Below, one piece after another: positions 33,072-42,058 of a stretch of 64,000 bases of DNA; position 1 is the first letter of the stretch, and the number at the start of each line of letters is the position of its first letter. The notes under the pieces were generated by a model. That model made no database searches, had not been told where the DNA came from, and saw only the letters and a list, made by a program, of their open reading frames with translations. Source of the stretch: Periplaneta americana (taxonomy: Eukaryota > Arthropoda > Insecta > Blattodea > Blattidae); NCBI RefSeq assembly GCF_040183065.1, contig NW_027185502.1, positions 1,849,501-1,913,500 of the forward strand, given 5' to 3'. A program made the translations under genes and the position numbers.

Positions 33072-33536
33072 TTGTCTACACTAAAGCATTATCGTCATCC
33101 CTCATTTCTCATCGTAATGGCGAACCGACGTGACATGAGAGAGCGAGTTATAGCTCTAGTTGAAGCTGGATATGGGGCTAGATCTGCTGGCCGTTTGGTC
33201 GGTGTTCCTGGAAGTACAGCCGCGAGGTGTGTTCATCGTTACCAAGATTCAGGGGAGGTCGAAAATCGCCCTATTCCTCGGCGTCCGCGGATTTCTTCAT
33301 TGAAAGAGGTTGCTCTCTTATTCGAGACAGTTCGACTGGACCCCTTTCGGATTGCTAACGAAATAAGAGCAGCATCTAACTTTCCCGGTTCTTCACAGAC
33401 TGTGATCAGCAGGTTGAGGAACCGCGGTATTAGGAGCCGGAGGGCTGCGCAAATGGAAATATTGGGGGAAGCGCAAGCTGTCAACCGTCTTGCCTTCGCT
33501 ACCAATCGAGTGGATTTCGATTGGAGAAATGTATGA
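33072..33536 (+). CDS. Tc1-like transposase N-terminal half (DNA-binding region)
   Basis: A 154-residue frame; the ATG at 33117 (MANRRDMRERVI) is the more likely start. Residues about 20-75 form a first helix-turn-helix (ARSAGRLVGVPGSTAARCVH) followed by RYQDSGEVENRPIPRRPRI, the linker motif of Tc1 and paired-like transposases. A second helical region holds DPFRIANEIRAASNFPG and ISRLRNRGIRSRRAAQ. The frame ends FDWRNV and stop, just where full transposases continue into FTDE with the first catalytic Asp. The whole DDE domain (about 190 residues) is absent downstream. The intact frame could be a DNA-binding protein on its own or a truncated relic. It lies within M2 and is absent from M1. Confidence 0.75.
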   Translation: MSTLKHYRHPSFLIVMANRRDMRERVIALVEAGYGARSAGRLVGVPGSTAARCVHRYQDSGEVENRPIPRRPRISSLKEVALLFETVRLDPFRIANEIRAASNFPGSSQTVISRLRNRGIRSRRAAQMEILGEAQAVNRLAFATNRVDFDWRNV

Positions 33537-33767
33537 TGGTATGTGGACAAGATTTTAAATTAACAGGTCTCTTTTTGTTTTTTATGATTTTTGTTTTAGG
33601 AAGAATACTTTTAACTTCCAAGTAAGATTTATTTATTTTTTGACGAGGTTCAGCCCAATTGTAGACTCAAAAATTGGGCATAAATTATTCCATATTTTTC
33701 GACAAATTATACAGTCGAGGAACTCTGAACAAATTAATTACACCTCAATAAAAAAAAAGTTTTACCT

Positions 33768-33838
33768 GGGATCGAACACGAAAAGTTTCGGTTATATGGT
33801 GGAACCGACACGCTACTATATGAGCTACCGAGACAAGA
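33768..33838 (-). other. tRNA-like sequence in M2, right
   Basis: Reverse strand: GTCTCGGTAGCTCATATAGTAG with A-box TAGCTCATATAG, stem TCGGT/ACCGA, and B-box GTGTTCGATCC. It faces inward about 290 bp from the right end, mirroring the left copy. M1 retains only its 5' part (27740-27760). Confidence 0.55.
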
Positions 33839-33950
33839 CAGTGACAGCAGCAGTCCAGAATGTAGATCCGATAGCAGGCATTTGCCATTCGGTATAGAGA
33901 AGCAATGATATTTTGTTACCCGAGCTATGTTGTGAAGTCGTGGCCTTAAA

Positions 33951-34079
33951 TGGCTGTCTTCTTCGTGGTCCTTATTCTGGTCCTTGTCCTTGTTGTGGTC
34001 CTTGTAACAATTCTTGTTCTATTTGTCATGGTACTTATCGTTATACGTCGATATCGAGTGAACCGCGCTGTAGAACTTT
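33951..34079 (+). CDS. small hydrophobic frame in M2 (42 residues)
   Basis: Counterpart of the M1 frame at 27882. MAVFFVVLILVLVLVVVLV and further hydrophobic residues, then basic IRRYRVNRAVEL and stop. One predicted membrane helix with a positively charged end. Real coding status is uncertain. Confidence 0.25.
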
Positions 34080-34255
34080 AACTTCCGACGACCAAGAGTC
34101 GTCTCATTCTTTTTAAGGGTAACTGTACAGCTGTCAAAAAAAAGTGGCCGCACTCGTGAACAGCGAATATTTTCAAAGTCCACTTCGGGTCGCGGCGATG
34201 TTACACGATGCATGTGCTTGTACAAGCAGTTCCCGAACTATGAAAGTGTTCCATG

Positions 34256-34322
34256 TCTGCGCCTCGTAGGCCAGAGGTAGAGTGCTTGTTTAATGATTCA
34301 AAGGTTGTGGGTTCGGGCCTTC
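34256..34322 (+). other. tRNA-like sequence in M3, left
   Basis: GCCTCGTAGGCCAGAGGTAG with an A-box TAGGCCAGAGG, then B-box GGGTTCGGGCC. About 130 bp inside the left terminus. Degenerate cloverleaf. Confidence 0.45.
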
Positions 34323-34344
34323 TTCAAGTTTTCATTTTATTTTT

Positions 34345-34510
34345 TAATCGTTCTTTAGCGATGTAAATGCTATTCAAATTATCATTTATATCCAGTTATC
34401 GTTCTTTATGGATATCACGTTATTTATATTTTGTTATCGTTCTTTAGAGATATGAATAAAATTCAAGTCATCATTTGTATTCTGTTATCGTTTTATAACG
34501 TTATGAATAA
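34345..34510. repeat. degenerate ~50-bp hairpin repeats in M3, block 1
   Basis: Four units built around TATCGTTCTTTAGCGATA, an imperfect small palindrome (ATCG...CGAT), followed by ATTCAAGTTATCATTTATAT. More units lie at 35050-35420. Confidence 0.7.
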
Positions 34511-35049
34511 CAATTATTATTATTGTATCTCCAATGGTGGTTAGCCCTATTTTACATATCTATGTTGGGGCTATAGTTTCATACACAAAAAAGATAAGCA
34601 TAAAGAGAAACAGAAAAGAAAATTAAATTAGCTTACGCGATGTAAACAAAACATAAACAAACCGTAAATTAGGCATTGCGATTGCAAAATAAATATCAGG
34701 TATCAATTTGGAACATACAAAAACATTAACAACACACATACGTAACACTTCTATAACACAAATACGCAGCTTTCCGTACCATACATCATAAATTAATACA
34801 CAATAGTCACACAGACACAATCAAACTATAATTACGACATTGCGACGACATCAAGCATCACATAACTGACTCACATACATAACACATCAAGCATCCGTTG
34901 CAACACATACACTTCAACATAGTAACCACACTTTTAAAAGTTACAAATTTGGCTCCAAGAAGAATAAATAGGACACTGTTACTAATTTACTATTCTTCTA
35001 CAATTTCTTAAATACATCTGTAATAAATCTGTGAAATTCCGATATGAAT

Positions 35050-35420
35050 AATATTCACGTTTTTTATATTGTTATCGTTCTTTAGCGATATAGATAATAT
35101 TCAAGTTATCATTTATATTCTGTTTTCCTTCATTAGCATTATAAAATAATATTCAAGTTATTTATATTGTTATTGTTAGTTCGCAATATAAATAATCTCT
35201 ATTTTATGTAAGTAATTATTATAACACAAATAACCATCTGTCTTTGTAAAATAGGTTATTTTATTTAGATAATTAAATACGTATTATATAATATCTTATA
35301 TTAATTAAACAAACCGATATTTATCATTTATATTCTGTTATCGTTCTTTAGTGATACTGTATAAATAATATTCAAGTTATTTATTTTGTAATCGTTCTTT
35401 AGCGATATAAATAACATAAA
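35050..35420. repeat. degenerate ~50-bp hairpin repeats in M3, block 2
   Basis: About five further units of the same motif, separated from block 1 by 540 bp of other sequence. Spacing is irregular, so it is not a simple satellite. Confidence 0.65.
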
Positions 35421-35511
35421 TTTAATATTAGGTTTGGAAAAATCCAGTTGCATAATACTGGTATTAGTTTTTCTTTTTGTATTATCACATTATACTATCT
35501 TGAACCACAAG

Positions 35512-35595
35512 AAAATGAAAAGGAGTAACGAGAAATTGAACCTGAGACGTTGACATCTAAATTCCGACGTTCGTCCGGTGAGCTACGAGGGCTAA
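35512..35595 (-). other. tRNA-like sequence in M3, middle
   Basis: Reverse strand: GCCCTCGTAGCTCACCGG with A-box TAGCTCACCGG and B-box AGGTTCAATTTC. Degenerate but correctly spaced. Confidence 0.4.
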
Positions 35596-35915
35596 AGTGT
35601 GGAAACATTTTCGGAAAAATTGGCCCAATCACACTCTAAGATTTTCTGATGATTCGTAGAAGCTAGTCCAGGATGCGGGGGGCAAAGGCTAATTGAGATT
35701 TCCCGGTCTCTGATCGGGTCAAACATCCTGATAGAATTAATATTTAACCCTTGCCGTGACTTTCGGTGAAGTCCGGAGGGCCCAATTAGTCAAATCCACT
35801 CTCCTCATCTCCACGCTTGGGCCCCCTGGAATTTAATAAGATGCGAAAGAGATAGTGGTGTGCGGAAAGCAACGGGATGTTACCGCATTTAGGCCTATCC
35901 TTCCCAAGAAAAACT

Positions 35916-36360
35916 GCAAACATGAACAAAGGAAGCTTTTAATAGAAGAAGAAGGATATTCTGCGGACCTCTGGAAAAAGAACTAAGGAAGAGACTAGTG
36001 TAGTGCTTTGTGTGGAGTGTGGCATTGTATGGGGAAGGAACATGGACATTACGACGAAATGAAGAGAAACGAATTGAAGCATTTGAAATGTGGATGTGGT
36101 GAAGAACGGTGCGTGTGAAGTGGACAGACAGAATAAGAAATAAAATTGTGTTTGAAAAAGTGAGTGAAGAAAGAATGATGCTGAAACTGATTAGAAAGAG
36201 AAAAAGGAATTGGTTGGGTCTCTGGTTGAAAAGAATAATAGACGACATTAGGATATGTGGATCATATGCGGAGACTAAGAGGAAGGCAGAAAATAGGAAA
36301 GATTGGAGATTGCTGGGTTTGCAATGAAAGACCTGCCCATGGACAGAACACTTATGTATG
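35916..36360 (+). mobile_element. LINE-A copy inside M3
   Basis: Matches the 3' part of LINE-A: RVKWTDRIRNKIVFEKVSEE (36109 onward), KAENRKDWRLLGLQ (to 36327), then a mutated 3' hairpin CTGCCCATGGACAG. Start near the phrase GGAAGCTTTTAATAGAAGAA. 5'-truncated and broken. Confidence 0.85.
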
Positions 36361-36771
36361 TGGGTATGTTCAGAATGCCTGGAATATCGTGTCTAAGAAC
36401 AGTCGCTATTTGCAAAGACTAGTTGATTCCATGCCCACTCGACTGCAAGATGATCGAGATAAGAGGAAGATAGACTAAATATTGAATTGTGGCTTTTTGT
36501 TTTGTTTTTTGAACGCTTAATTGTTTGAATGTTTTAAGGCCGACGCCAGTAAATTTGTTTTGTTTATGCCACGAAAGATATTTTTATTGAGAATAAAATG
36601 TTTTTTCTTTCCATTTGCAGCCACAATATCATAATGATAAAGTCATGGCATAATATATTAATGAACCTGATGTTAATTACTAAAATAATCGTAAAAGAGA
36701 AAGGAGCCATTATGTATAGTTTGTCTCTCTCAAAAACATAACAAAAAAGAACATAAAAAGCACGAGGTTGT

Positions 36772-36834
36772 AGTCGAACGCAGGACTTCATGAATAAGAG
36801 GCCTGAGCGCTACCATTACGCTATGGAATCACAA
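36772..36834 (-). other. tRNA-like sequence in M3, right
   Basis: Reverse strand: A-box TAGCGTAATGGTAGCGC and B-box GCGTTCGACTAC. About 140 bp inside the right terminus and facing inward, mirroring 34256-34322. Confidence 0.45.
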
Positions 36835-37009
36835 AGAGAATACTTCAATTATAACTGTAGATATCAGGCAACGTGGTCCAACAACATGTAACATCGCCTA
36901 TCTCCGAATTGTAGCGAAGATACCCGAAGGGAACTTAATTTCAGGAGAGCGGCCACTTTTTCTTTTGACAGCTGTACAAGAAAATATAGGCTACATTATC
37001 ACGACCTGA

Positions 37010-37620
37010 AATTAACTGTCTTCACAATGTCTCTGCGACAGAGTTTCAAAATCAGAAATTAGGCCTATGTCATTTGCTGCCAGACGTAGTTGATCACGAA
37101 GGTGTTTGTCTGTCAGTCGTGATCTAAATTTGGTTTTCACTATTTTCATTATTTAAAATAATTTTTCACAAACGTAAGTTGTAGCGAACATGGCTTTAAC
37201 AGAGCAAGCGAAAGAACGAAGCTTCGGATACTTATTTTTTGACAAAGATTTGAAAAGTTCAACATCTGTCAAGTCCTTACATCTAGCTTTCATTGCAACA
37301 TCACATTGTAAATCTACGAGTTCAAATTGAAGATCTAACCACATCATTCGTACATCTGCTGAAAAAGGGTCGACGTACAGAGATATGTCACGCTCTAAAT
37401 TTCTTAAATCATGAAATCTGTGTTCACAAAATTCTTGTTTAAGAATGTTCAGCATCTCAATGTAATTATGTAATTTATGAGGAGCAATATTTTGAAGAGA
37501 CTGTAAACATGGAAAATACTGGAGCTGGGACTCGTATAAGTGTTCCATCAAGAGCGTCAGCTTTCTTGTTAAATTTTGCAATTCATTTTTAATTTTCAGA
37601 GAAGTCTATATTGTATATTA
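37010..37620 (-). pseudogene. hAT-A transposase, C-terminal part
   Basis: On the minus strand 37153-37581 encodes 142 residues: LTLLMEHLYESQLQYFPCL, then NKYPKLRSFACSVKAMFATT and YVCEKLF, the hAT C-terminal dimerisation region. After a frameshift it continues as KFRSRLTDKHLRDQLR and SDFETLSQRHCEDS to about 37030. It corresponds to 8938-9294. It is separated from the rest of the gene (40495-41650) by the Penelope-like insertion. Confidence 0.85.
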
Positions 37621-37714
37621 AAAGTATTTATTTCAGTCACTGACTTCACAGCATATGTTTAAGGTGCTACACCTTTACATTACATATTTAAAAGACGTAT
37701 GAATGTTTTCGTTG

Positions 37715-37722
37715 GTCTACGC
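37715..37722. repeat. target-site duplication of hAT-B, left
   Basis: GTCTACGC, repeated exactly at 39201-39208. Confidence 0.95.
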
Positions 37723-39200
37723 CAGTGATGTCAATCAGAGCGTATATGCGCTACGAGAACGCTTGCGCTACTGGAGCGCGCCAGCTACGAATACGTACTT
37801 CAGTGAGGGTTGTACAGTGTGCAGTTGGCATTAATCATGCAGCGAAGAGATCGTAAACAAGTTCCAGTTCGAATGAGCACTGCAGTTCCTATGCAAGGAA
37901 CAGGAAGGAGATAATACAGTGCTTAATATGCGGACAACATACGATTAGTAAGAAAAGCAGCATGCAGCGACATTATTCAACATACCGTGAACAAACATAC
38001 AGAGATATCGAGGGGGAAGAACGATTAAAATTATTACATACATTACAGACCACCGTAAGTGCAAATATCTAGATTATTTACTACGTATCAATTAATTTAT
38101 TATTTCTTTATTGAGGGTCTTTACAGGGAGTTATCCCCAATTACAAGTACACCAACATAAAGAAATACAAACAACAAATTAAAAACAATGATTCATAAAC
38201 ATGTGCTGTAAACACAAAGTTTACAAAAGTTCAGTGTATATACTAATGTGATAAACTTCTAATTTCCAAATACGTAAACTGAATTGACAGATGTATAGGG
38301 CTACATAACAAAAAAATCAAGTACAGTTATTAAAGAGGTATTCAATTGAAGACAGTCCTGTAGGCCTAAATAAATCGTGTTCAAATTTAATGTATGGGCT
38401 ATTCCATCTCAAATCGACCGAAATATAGAGAAAATTGACCCTGCATTTTTTAAATACAATGAAACTTTTTCTGTCCGTTGACAACTGTGATACAATGCTT
38501 TGTGCAAAGTTTGAGGCATCAGAACTTAATAGTGTTTAAATTAAAAATATTTTAATTTATCGTATTTTCACAAAATTAGCAACTTTAAACTGTTGTGGCT
38601 CCGAAACCCTTTCACCCAATGATCAAAATCATGGTTTATTTTGATGCTGAGAAATTAAAGTTTATATTGACATGTAAACAGTTTTTCTTACTTTTTATGG
38701 AAATGGAGGAATTTAGATTTTTCTTCATTAAGACGCCTTTGCCCACGAAAAAATATTTTTAAATTATATGGTTAGATTCCGCATTGAAAGTACAAATAAA
38801 CATATTTTTTACTGGTGCACCGTTGAAAAGAAAGTATTGAAAATATCAAATAAAGAAAATAAATAGTACGCGCGTGAAGTAACCAGCTGACTGTGAGACG
38901 GGTCCTAGCAGAGACAAGCAAGGCCAGGAGACAAAACATGTGATGTTTCGTCTAATAGCGCATAGCTGGGCTAGCTTTATCACAAGTTTTCACAAACACA
39001 GGAGTAAAGTGACGCACAACGCTCGCTTATCTCCAGTGCGTGCGGCATATACTGCTCCGTTCAAGGCTAGGCGTGTGAAAATAATTCACTTTGTCCGCCC
39101 CTGTGTCTTGCTCTTATCTGTGTTTACGGCATCCCACTCCAGCACTTGAGCACGGGAAGGAATCGAACGTCCGTTATGCGCTCTTTCTTTGACATCACTG
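37723..39200 (+). mobile_element. hAT-B transposon (non-autonomous, 1478 bp)
   Basis: Terminal inverted repeats CAGTGATGTCAA (37723-37734) and TTGACATCACTG (39189-39200) are perfect and lie between perfect 8-bp duplications GTCTACGC. CAGTG ends and 8-bp targets define hAT elements. It keeps a BED-finger exon at 37900-38053 but has no catalytic domain, so it depends on a transposase from elsewhere. It inserted into the PLE. Confidence 0.92.
37900..38053 (+). pseudogene. BED-type zinc finger exon of hAT-B
   Basis: The frame EIIQCLICGQHTISKKSSMQ continues RHYSTYREQTYRDIEGEERL and LKLLHTLQTT. C-x2-C and RHxxT match the BED-like finger of GTF2IRD2/ZBED-type hAT proteins. It ends at a consensus splice donor, ACC|GTAAGT (38053/38054), so this was a first coding exon. 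The ATG at 37837 is in a different frame, which indicates a frameshift near 37900. The downstream exon(s) are deleted. Confidence 0.6.
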
Positions 39201-39208
39201 GTCTACGC
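39201..39208. repeat. target-site duplication of hAT-B, right
   Basis: GTCTACGC, exact copy of 37715-37722. Confidence 0.95.
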
Positions 39209-40273
39209 CAACATCATCAGATACGAAGTACATTTCAGCAATATCAGTGCTCTCTACATAATATCTACAAATACAAAACATATTTAGTGGCATGCAAAAT
39301 GAGACATATTGAAATACAACATTGCTGTGATACACATTGACATTCTATACGACTGCCCTGATTGTCACTTACTTAAAATACACGTAGAGATTACAAAATG
39401 TATTGATTCACATATATATAAATGCAAGTCTTCACATATGAGATAATAAAATGACATGATTTAAAAGTGATAAAGATAATAAAATATAAAACTGAGATAA
39501 AAAGTGTTATGAATGTGAAGAGTTGCAAAATTACAGTAACTATATTTATTGTACTCTTATTTCTGTTTCACAATAATATATATATTTCCACCATTCAGAA
39601 ACGTATGTATCATGGTTTGTGTCACGTAATTATTTTTCAAATTTGTATGGTTTTATTATAAACGCCAATATATTATACGCTGGGTTGTTTGGTGTTGATT
39701 AATAATGTATTTTTGATTTTGTCGATAATGCTGTTTTCCTCCAGTCTGGAAGTAATTGAAATCAATAAGTTGATGACCCAATTTTAACGGATTTAACATT
39801 TAATTTATATAATATGTTAAATGGAAGAAACTTACATGGCGATGTATTGTCGATATCCAAAACTGTAATTGTAATAAGCATGTGGTATGGCGTAAGTCAA
39901 GTATCAGAATTAACTGAAAAAGATCAAATATTGAATAAATAAATCACTACTAATGGCACTGATGTAGCAAGTATTTAACTGGCATTATATGAACTTAAAT
40001 GAAGGTCAAAAATTAGGTGCTATTATTTTGGGTGATGGAATGGTTATTATGTATTGGCAGCAATTTGAGAATATAATTTAGTTGAGTGAATGTATAAATC
40101 AAGCTTTTTAGTTATATTATCCAAAACTGCATAAAAATATCTATATAGACTTACTCAGTGTAGACGTGCCTTCTTAGATGTTGATTATGTGGTGGTTGTG
40201 TGAGGACTGTGTGACGACTACGTATGTCATGGTCTGAGGAACATGTGGACAGTAAGCGCATGAATACATCACG

Positions 40274-40490
40274 TCATATGTTGTATAGTGTGTTCTGTAA
40301 GTTAGGTAAATTTTCATTAATTAAAGATTTATTTCTTTTATAATACTTCGAAATATAATATTCTTCCGCTGTATTTATATGAATATTATCTTTATATGTT
40401 TTAATTATTGTTAAAGTATCATTTACTGAGCCAAGTTCGTGTCCGTTTTGAATGAGATGGGTTGCATATTTTGACTTTGCTCTGTTATGT
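40274..40490 (-). pseudogene. PLE endonuclease C-terminus
   Basis: About 70 residues, FKHNRAKSKYATHLIQNGHE then NIHINTAEEYYISKYYKRNK, ending NLQNTLYNI at 40274. This follows the C-terminal part of the GIY-YIG endonuclease domain in Penelope-like polyproteins, where FKxNxxxSxFAxHLxxxxH precedes an xLNxxExxxIYK motif. The catalytic GIY-YIG signature itself is upstream and missing. The frame is read through from hAT-A codons at its 5' side, which is the fusion created by the insertion, not a natural start. Confidence 0.65.
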
Positions 40491-40494
40491 TTAA

Positions 40495-41650
40495 AATCGG
40501 AGAAAGCCTGAAGTGTGCTGTACATTGCAACAACATTTTTTCTGGCGACCTTCAAGTCTCACATTTAAGTTGTTCAAATGCTCGCAAATGTCACACAAAT
40601 AAGCCAAATCACAAATCCAGGTTTCGTCGCTTAGTTCTTGTATTTCCATGCCCTAAAAACAATTATACAATTATTGTCAGAAAGTAAATAAATGAATCGG
40701 CGAATAATAAAAGTTAGTGACAATAAATTATGTAAGTTTACTAAAATTACCCGCTCTCGCATAAATGTTGCTGCTACTTCGCGGAGTCAAAGAAACGTCG
40801 TAACATCGACCCTCTGCTGAGCCACCTAACATCAGATCCTCCGTGGATTCTCCAAGCAGTTGTCTGAACTGTCTATGCTTCAACGCACTACCTTTTATTT
40901 TACTTATTATCTTTACAACAATATCTAGAACTGATTTCAACGACACTGATTTGGCGCAACGTGCCTCTTTGTGTGAATTGCATGAACTTTATTCACTATA
41001 TTTTTTTCAACAAGAAAAGTTTTCAATCTCCCAAGAAAGCCCTTCTCTTCGCCCACCATTGCTTTCGCTCCGTCTGTAGCCACTGCCACCAGCTTAGACC
41101 AATCTAAATTGTGACTCTCGACACTCATTCGGAAAGAATAAAAAATCTCCTCACCGGTAGCATTGCCTTGTATGGGAACTAGGTCTAGAAGATATTCCTC
41201 AACATTTAACTCTTCGTCAACGCCACGAATAAATATGGCCAATTGTGCCGTATCTGTGACGTCAGTACTCTCGTCAATTGCGAGAGAAAAGTATACAAAT
41301 CTATTGAGTTTCATGTCCATCTGTCTCGTGACATCATTGGAAAGGAATTCAATTTTTGTGGCGATAGTTTGACGAGAAAGATGTAAATTTTCAAAATTAG
41401 GAACCTCCTGTGGACACAAAACTTGAGTAATTTTTATCATACAGGTTTTTAGAAATTCCCCTTCCTCAAGTGCCTTACAACTCCTCGCAATTTCCCAAGC
41501 TACCAAATAACTAGCGTGGTTCCTTTTGTGTGCCATGCTTTGTGTATTACTAGTAGTCTGGGGTTCATTTCTTTCTTTCAATTCTAGCAGTCTATTTGCT
41601 CGGTCTAGACCTGTTAACGAAATAAGTGTACGACTATTCATCCGCAAATA
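40495..41650 (-). pseudogene. hAT-A transposase, N-terminal and catalytic part
   Basis: The first frame (40937-41647, 236 residues) reads AHKRNHASYLVAWEIARSCK, then FVYFSLAIDESTDVTDTAQL (first catalytic Asp region), EEIFYSF and AVATDGAKAMVG (second Asp region). After a frameshift near 40940 it continues SLKSVLDIVVKIISKIKGSA and LKHRQFRQLL, then another shift leads to DVRWLSRGSMLRRFF, the standard hAT motif. A small intron is likely between about 40745 and 40655 (acceptor TTTTTAG). The next exon reads ETWICDLAYLCDICEHLNNL and KNVVAMYSTLQAF. The family matches GTF2IRD2/ZBED5-like hAT proteins. The BED finger is not seen upstream. The enzyme would excise and reinsert DNA; this copy is dead. Confidence 0.85.
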
Positions 41651-41707
41651 AAGACTGATAATTATTCCGATAACAATAATAACAATAGTAATAATAGTAA
41701 TAGGGTC

Positions 41708-41708
<1 letters not shown>

Positions 41709-41762
<54 letters not shown>
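41709..41762. repeat. (AAT)n microsatellite in hAT-A
   Basis: About 17 units between the transposase start and the 5' terminus of hAT-A. Confidence 0.95.
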
Positions 41763-41765
<3 letters not shown>

Positions 41766-42058
41766 CAATTACAGTTTTCCTTGCAATACTTGCGAACAAA
41801 TCATACATTTAATATTCTCACCATATTGGCAGCAAAAAAATGCGTCCCGCCATCCTACTTGAAACTTTGGTTTTTGTAGATGTACAGTACATATATTGAA
41901 GAGAGACATTGCGACGATACGCCACTCGCAGATCAGAGGCAAATACAAATGGAACGGAGTTTGACTCTAGTGAGTGAGAGGGTGGGGGTAAATACACAGC
42001 TATCTTTGCGAGCCACAATGTGCCCGTGAGTCGCATATTCGCCGCGGCTGGGTGTACG

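Larger units (their letters stand above)
31353..34125 (+). mobile_element. TIR element M2 (TA-flanked, with transposase-like frame)
   Basis: A 2773-bp element inserted in hAT-A 3' sequence. The left end is CAGTTTCCCTAGAAAAG then GATGAGACGATT; the right end, reversed, is CAGTTACCCTTAAAAAG then AATGAGACGACT. TA flanks at 31351-31352 and 34126-34127; the second TA is also the left target of M3. It contains three tRNA-like sequences and a Tc1-like DNA-binding frame (33072-33536). M1 is a related element lacking that frame. Tc1/mariner superfamily is the likeliest class. The catalytic domain is missing, so M2 is not autonomous as it stands. Confidence 0.85.
34128..36974 (+). mobile_element. TIR element M3 (TA-flanked)
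   Basis: A 2847-bp element. Left end CAGCTGTCAAAA...AGTGGCCGC (34128-34151); right end is its reverse complement (36949-36974) with two extra bases. TA lies at 34126-34127 and 36975-36976. Similarity between the ends continues weakly for about 90 bp (CACTTCGGGT and GCGATGTTACA on both). It contains tRNA-like sequences facing inward near both ends, a set of degenerate 50-bp hairpin repeats and a LINE-A copy. No transposase frame. The terminal sequence differs from M1/M2, so it is a separate family. Confidence 0.8.
37696..39225 (-). ncRNA. hammerhead-ribozyme-like motif, interrupted by hAT-B
   Basis: Read on the minus strand without hAT-B and one target copy: CGTAT (39221-39225) pairs with ATACG (37696-37700) as stem I. 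CTGATGA follows directly. Stem II is GTTGG/CCAAC with a six-base loop from the target site. Then comes GAAA, a two-base-pair stem III (AA/TT) and a TTC cleavage triplet. Order and core bases fit a type I hammerhead; very short stem III is known for Penelope-like elements. One extra T after CTGATGA is a deviation. The coordinates span the 1478-bp hAT-B insertion, so the motif is now broken. Confidence 0.5.
37621..40495 (-). mobile_element. Penelope-like element (PLE), 3' part, split by hAT-B
   Basis: Native PLE sequence is 37621-37722 and 39209-40495. Evidence is a GIY-YIG-type C-terminal coding end at 40274-40490 and a hammerhead-like motif 3' of it, both typical of Penelope-like elements. 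It interrupts hAT-A inside the transposase frame: hAT-A codons for KNVVAMYSTLQAFSD lead directly into PLE codons at about 40495 and hAT-A resumes at about 37620. The target duplication is blurred (TCGGAGAA versus TCAGAGAA). The reverse transcriptase is truncated away. Confidence 0.7.
31136..42050 (-). mobile_element. hAT-A transposon, split by later insertions
   Basis: The native parts are 31136-31350 (3' end), 36977-37620 (transposase C-terminus and 3' untranslated region) and about 40495-42050 (5' end and most of the transposase). Read on the minus strand they are in the right order. The 5' terminus reads CAGCCGCGGCGAA and the 3' terminus, inward, TCGCCGTGGCGAA. Flanks are TGTGTACG (31128-31135) and GGTGTACG (42051-42058), an 8-bp target duplication with one difference, as hAT elements make. 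Removing the insertions leaves about 2.4 kb, a normal hAT length. A deleted relative lies at 8550-9526. Inserted into it are M2, M3 and a Penelope-like element that contains hAT-B. Confidence 0.85.

Noticed and set aside
34126..36976. M3 as a native part of hAT-A
   Set aside because: Its ends are matching inverted repeats beside TA, and the hAT-A relative at 9295-9350 lacks it at the corresponding place.
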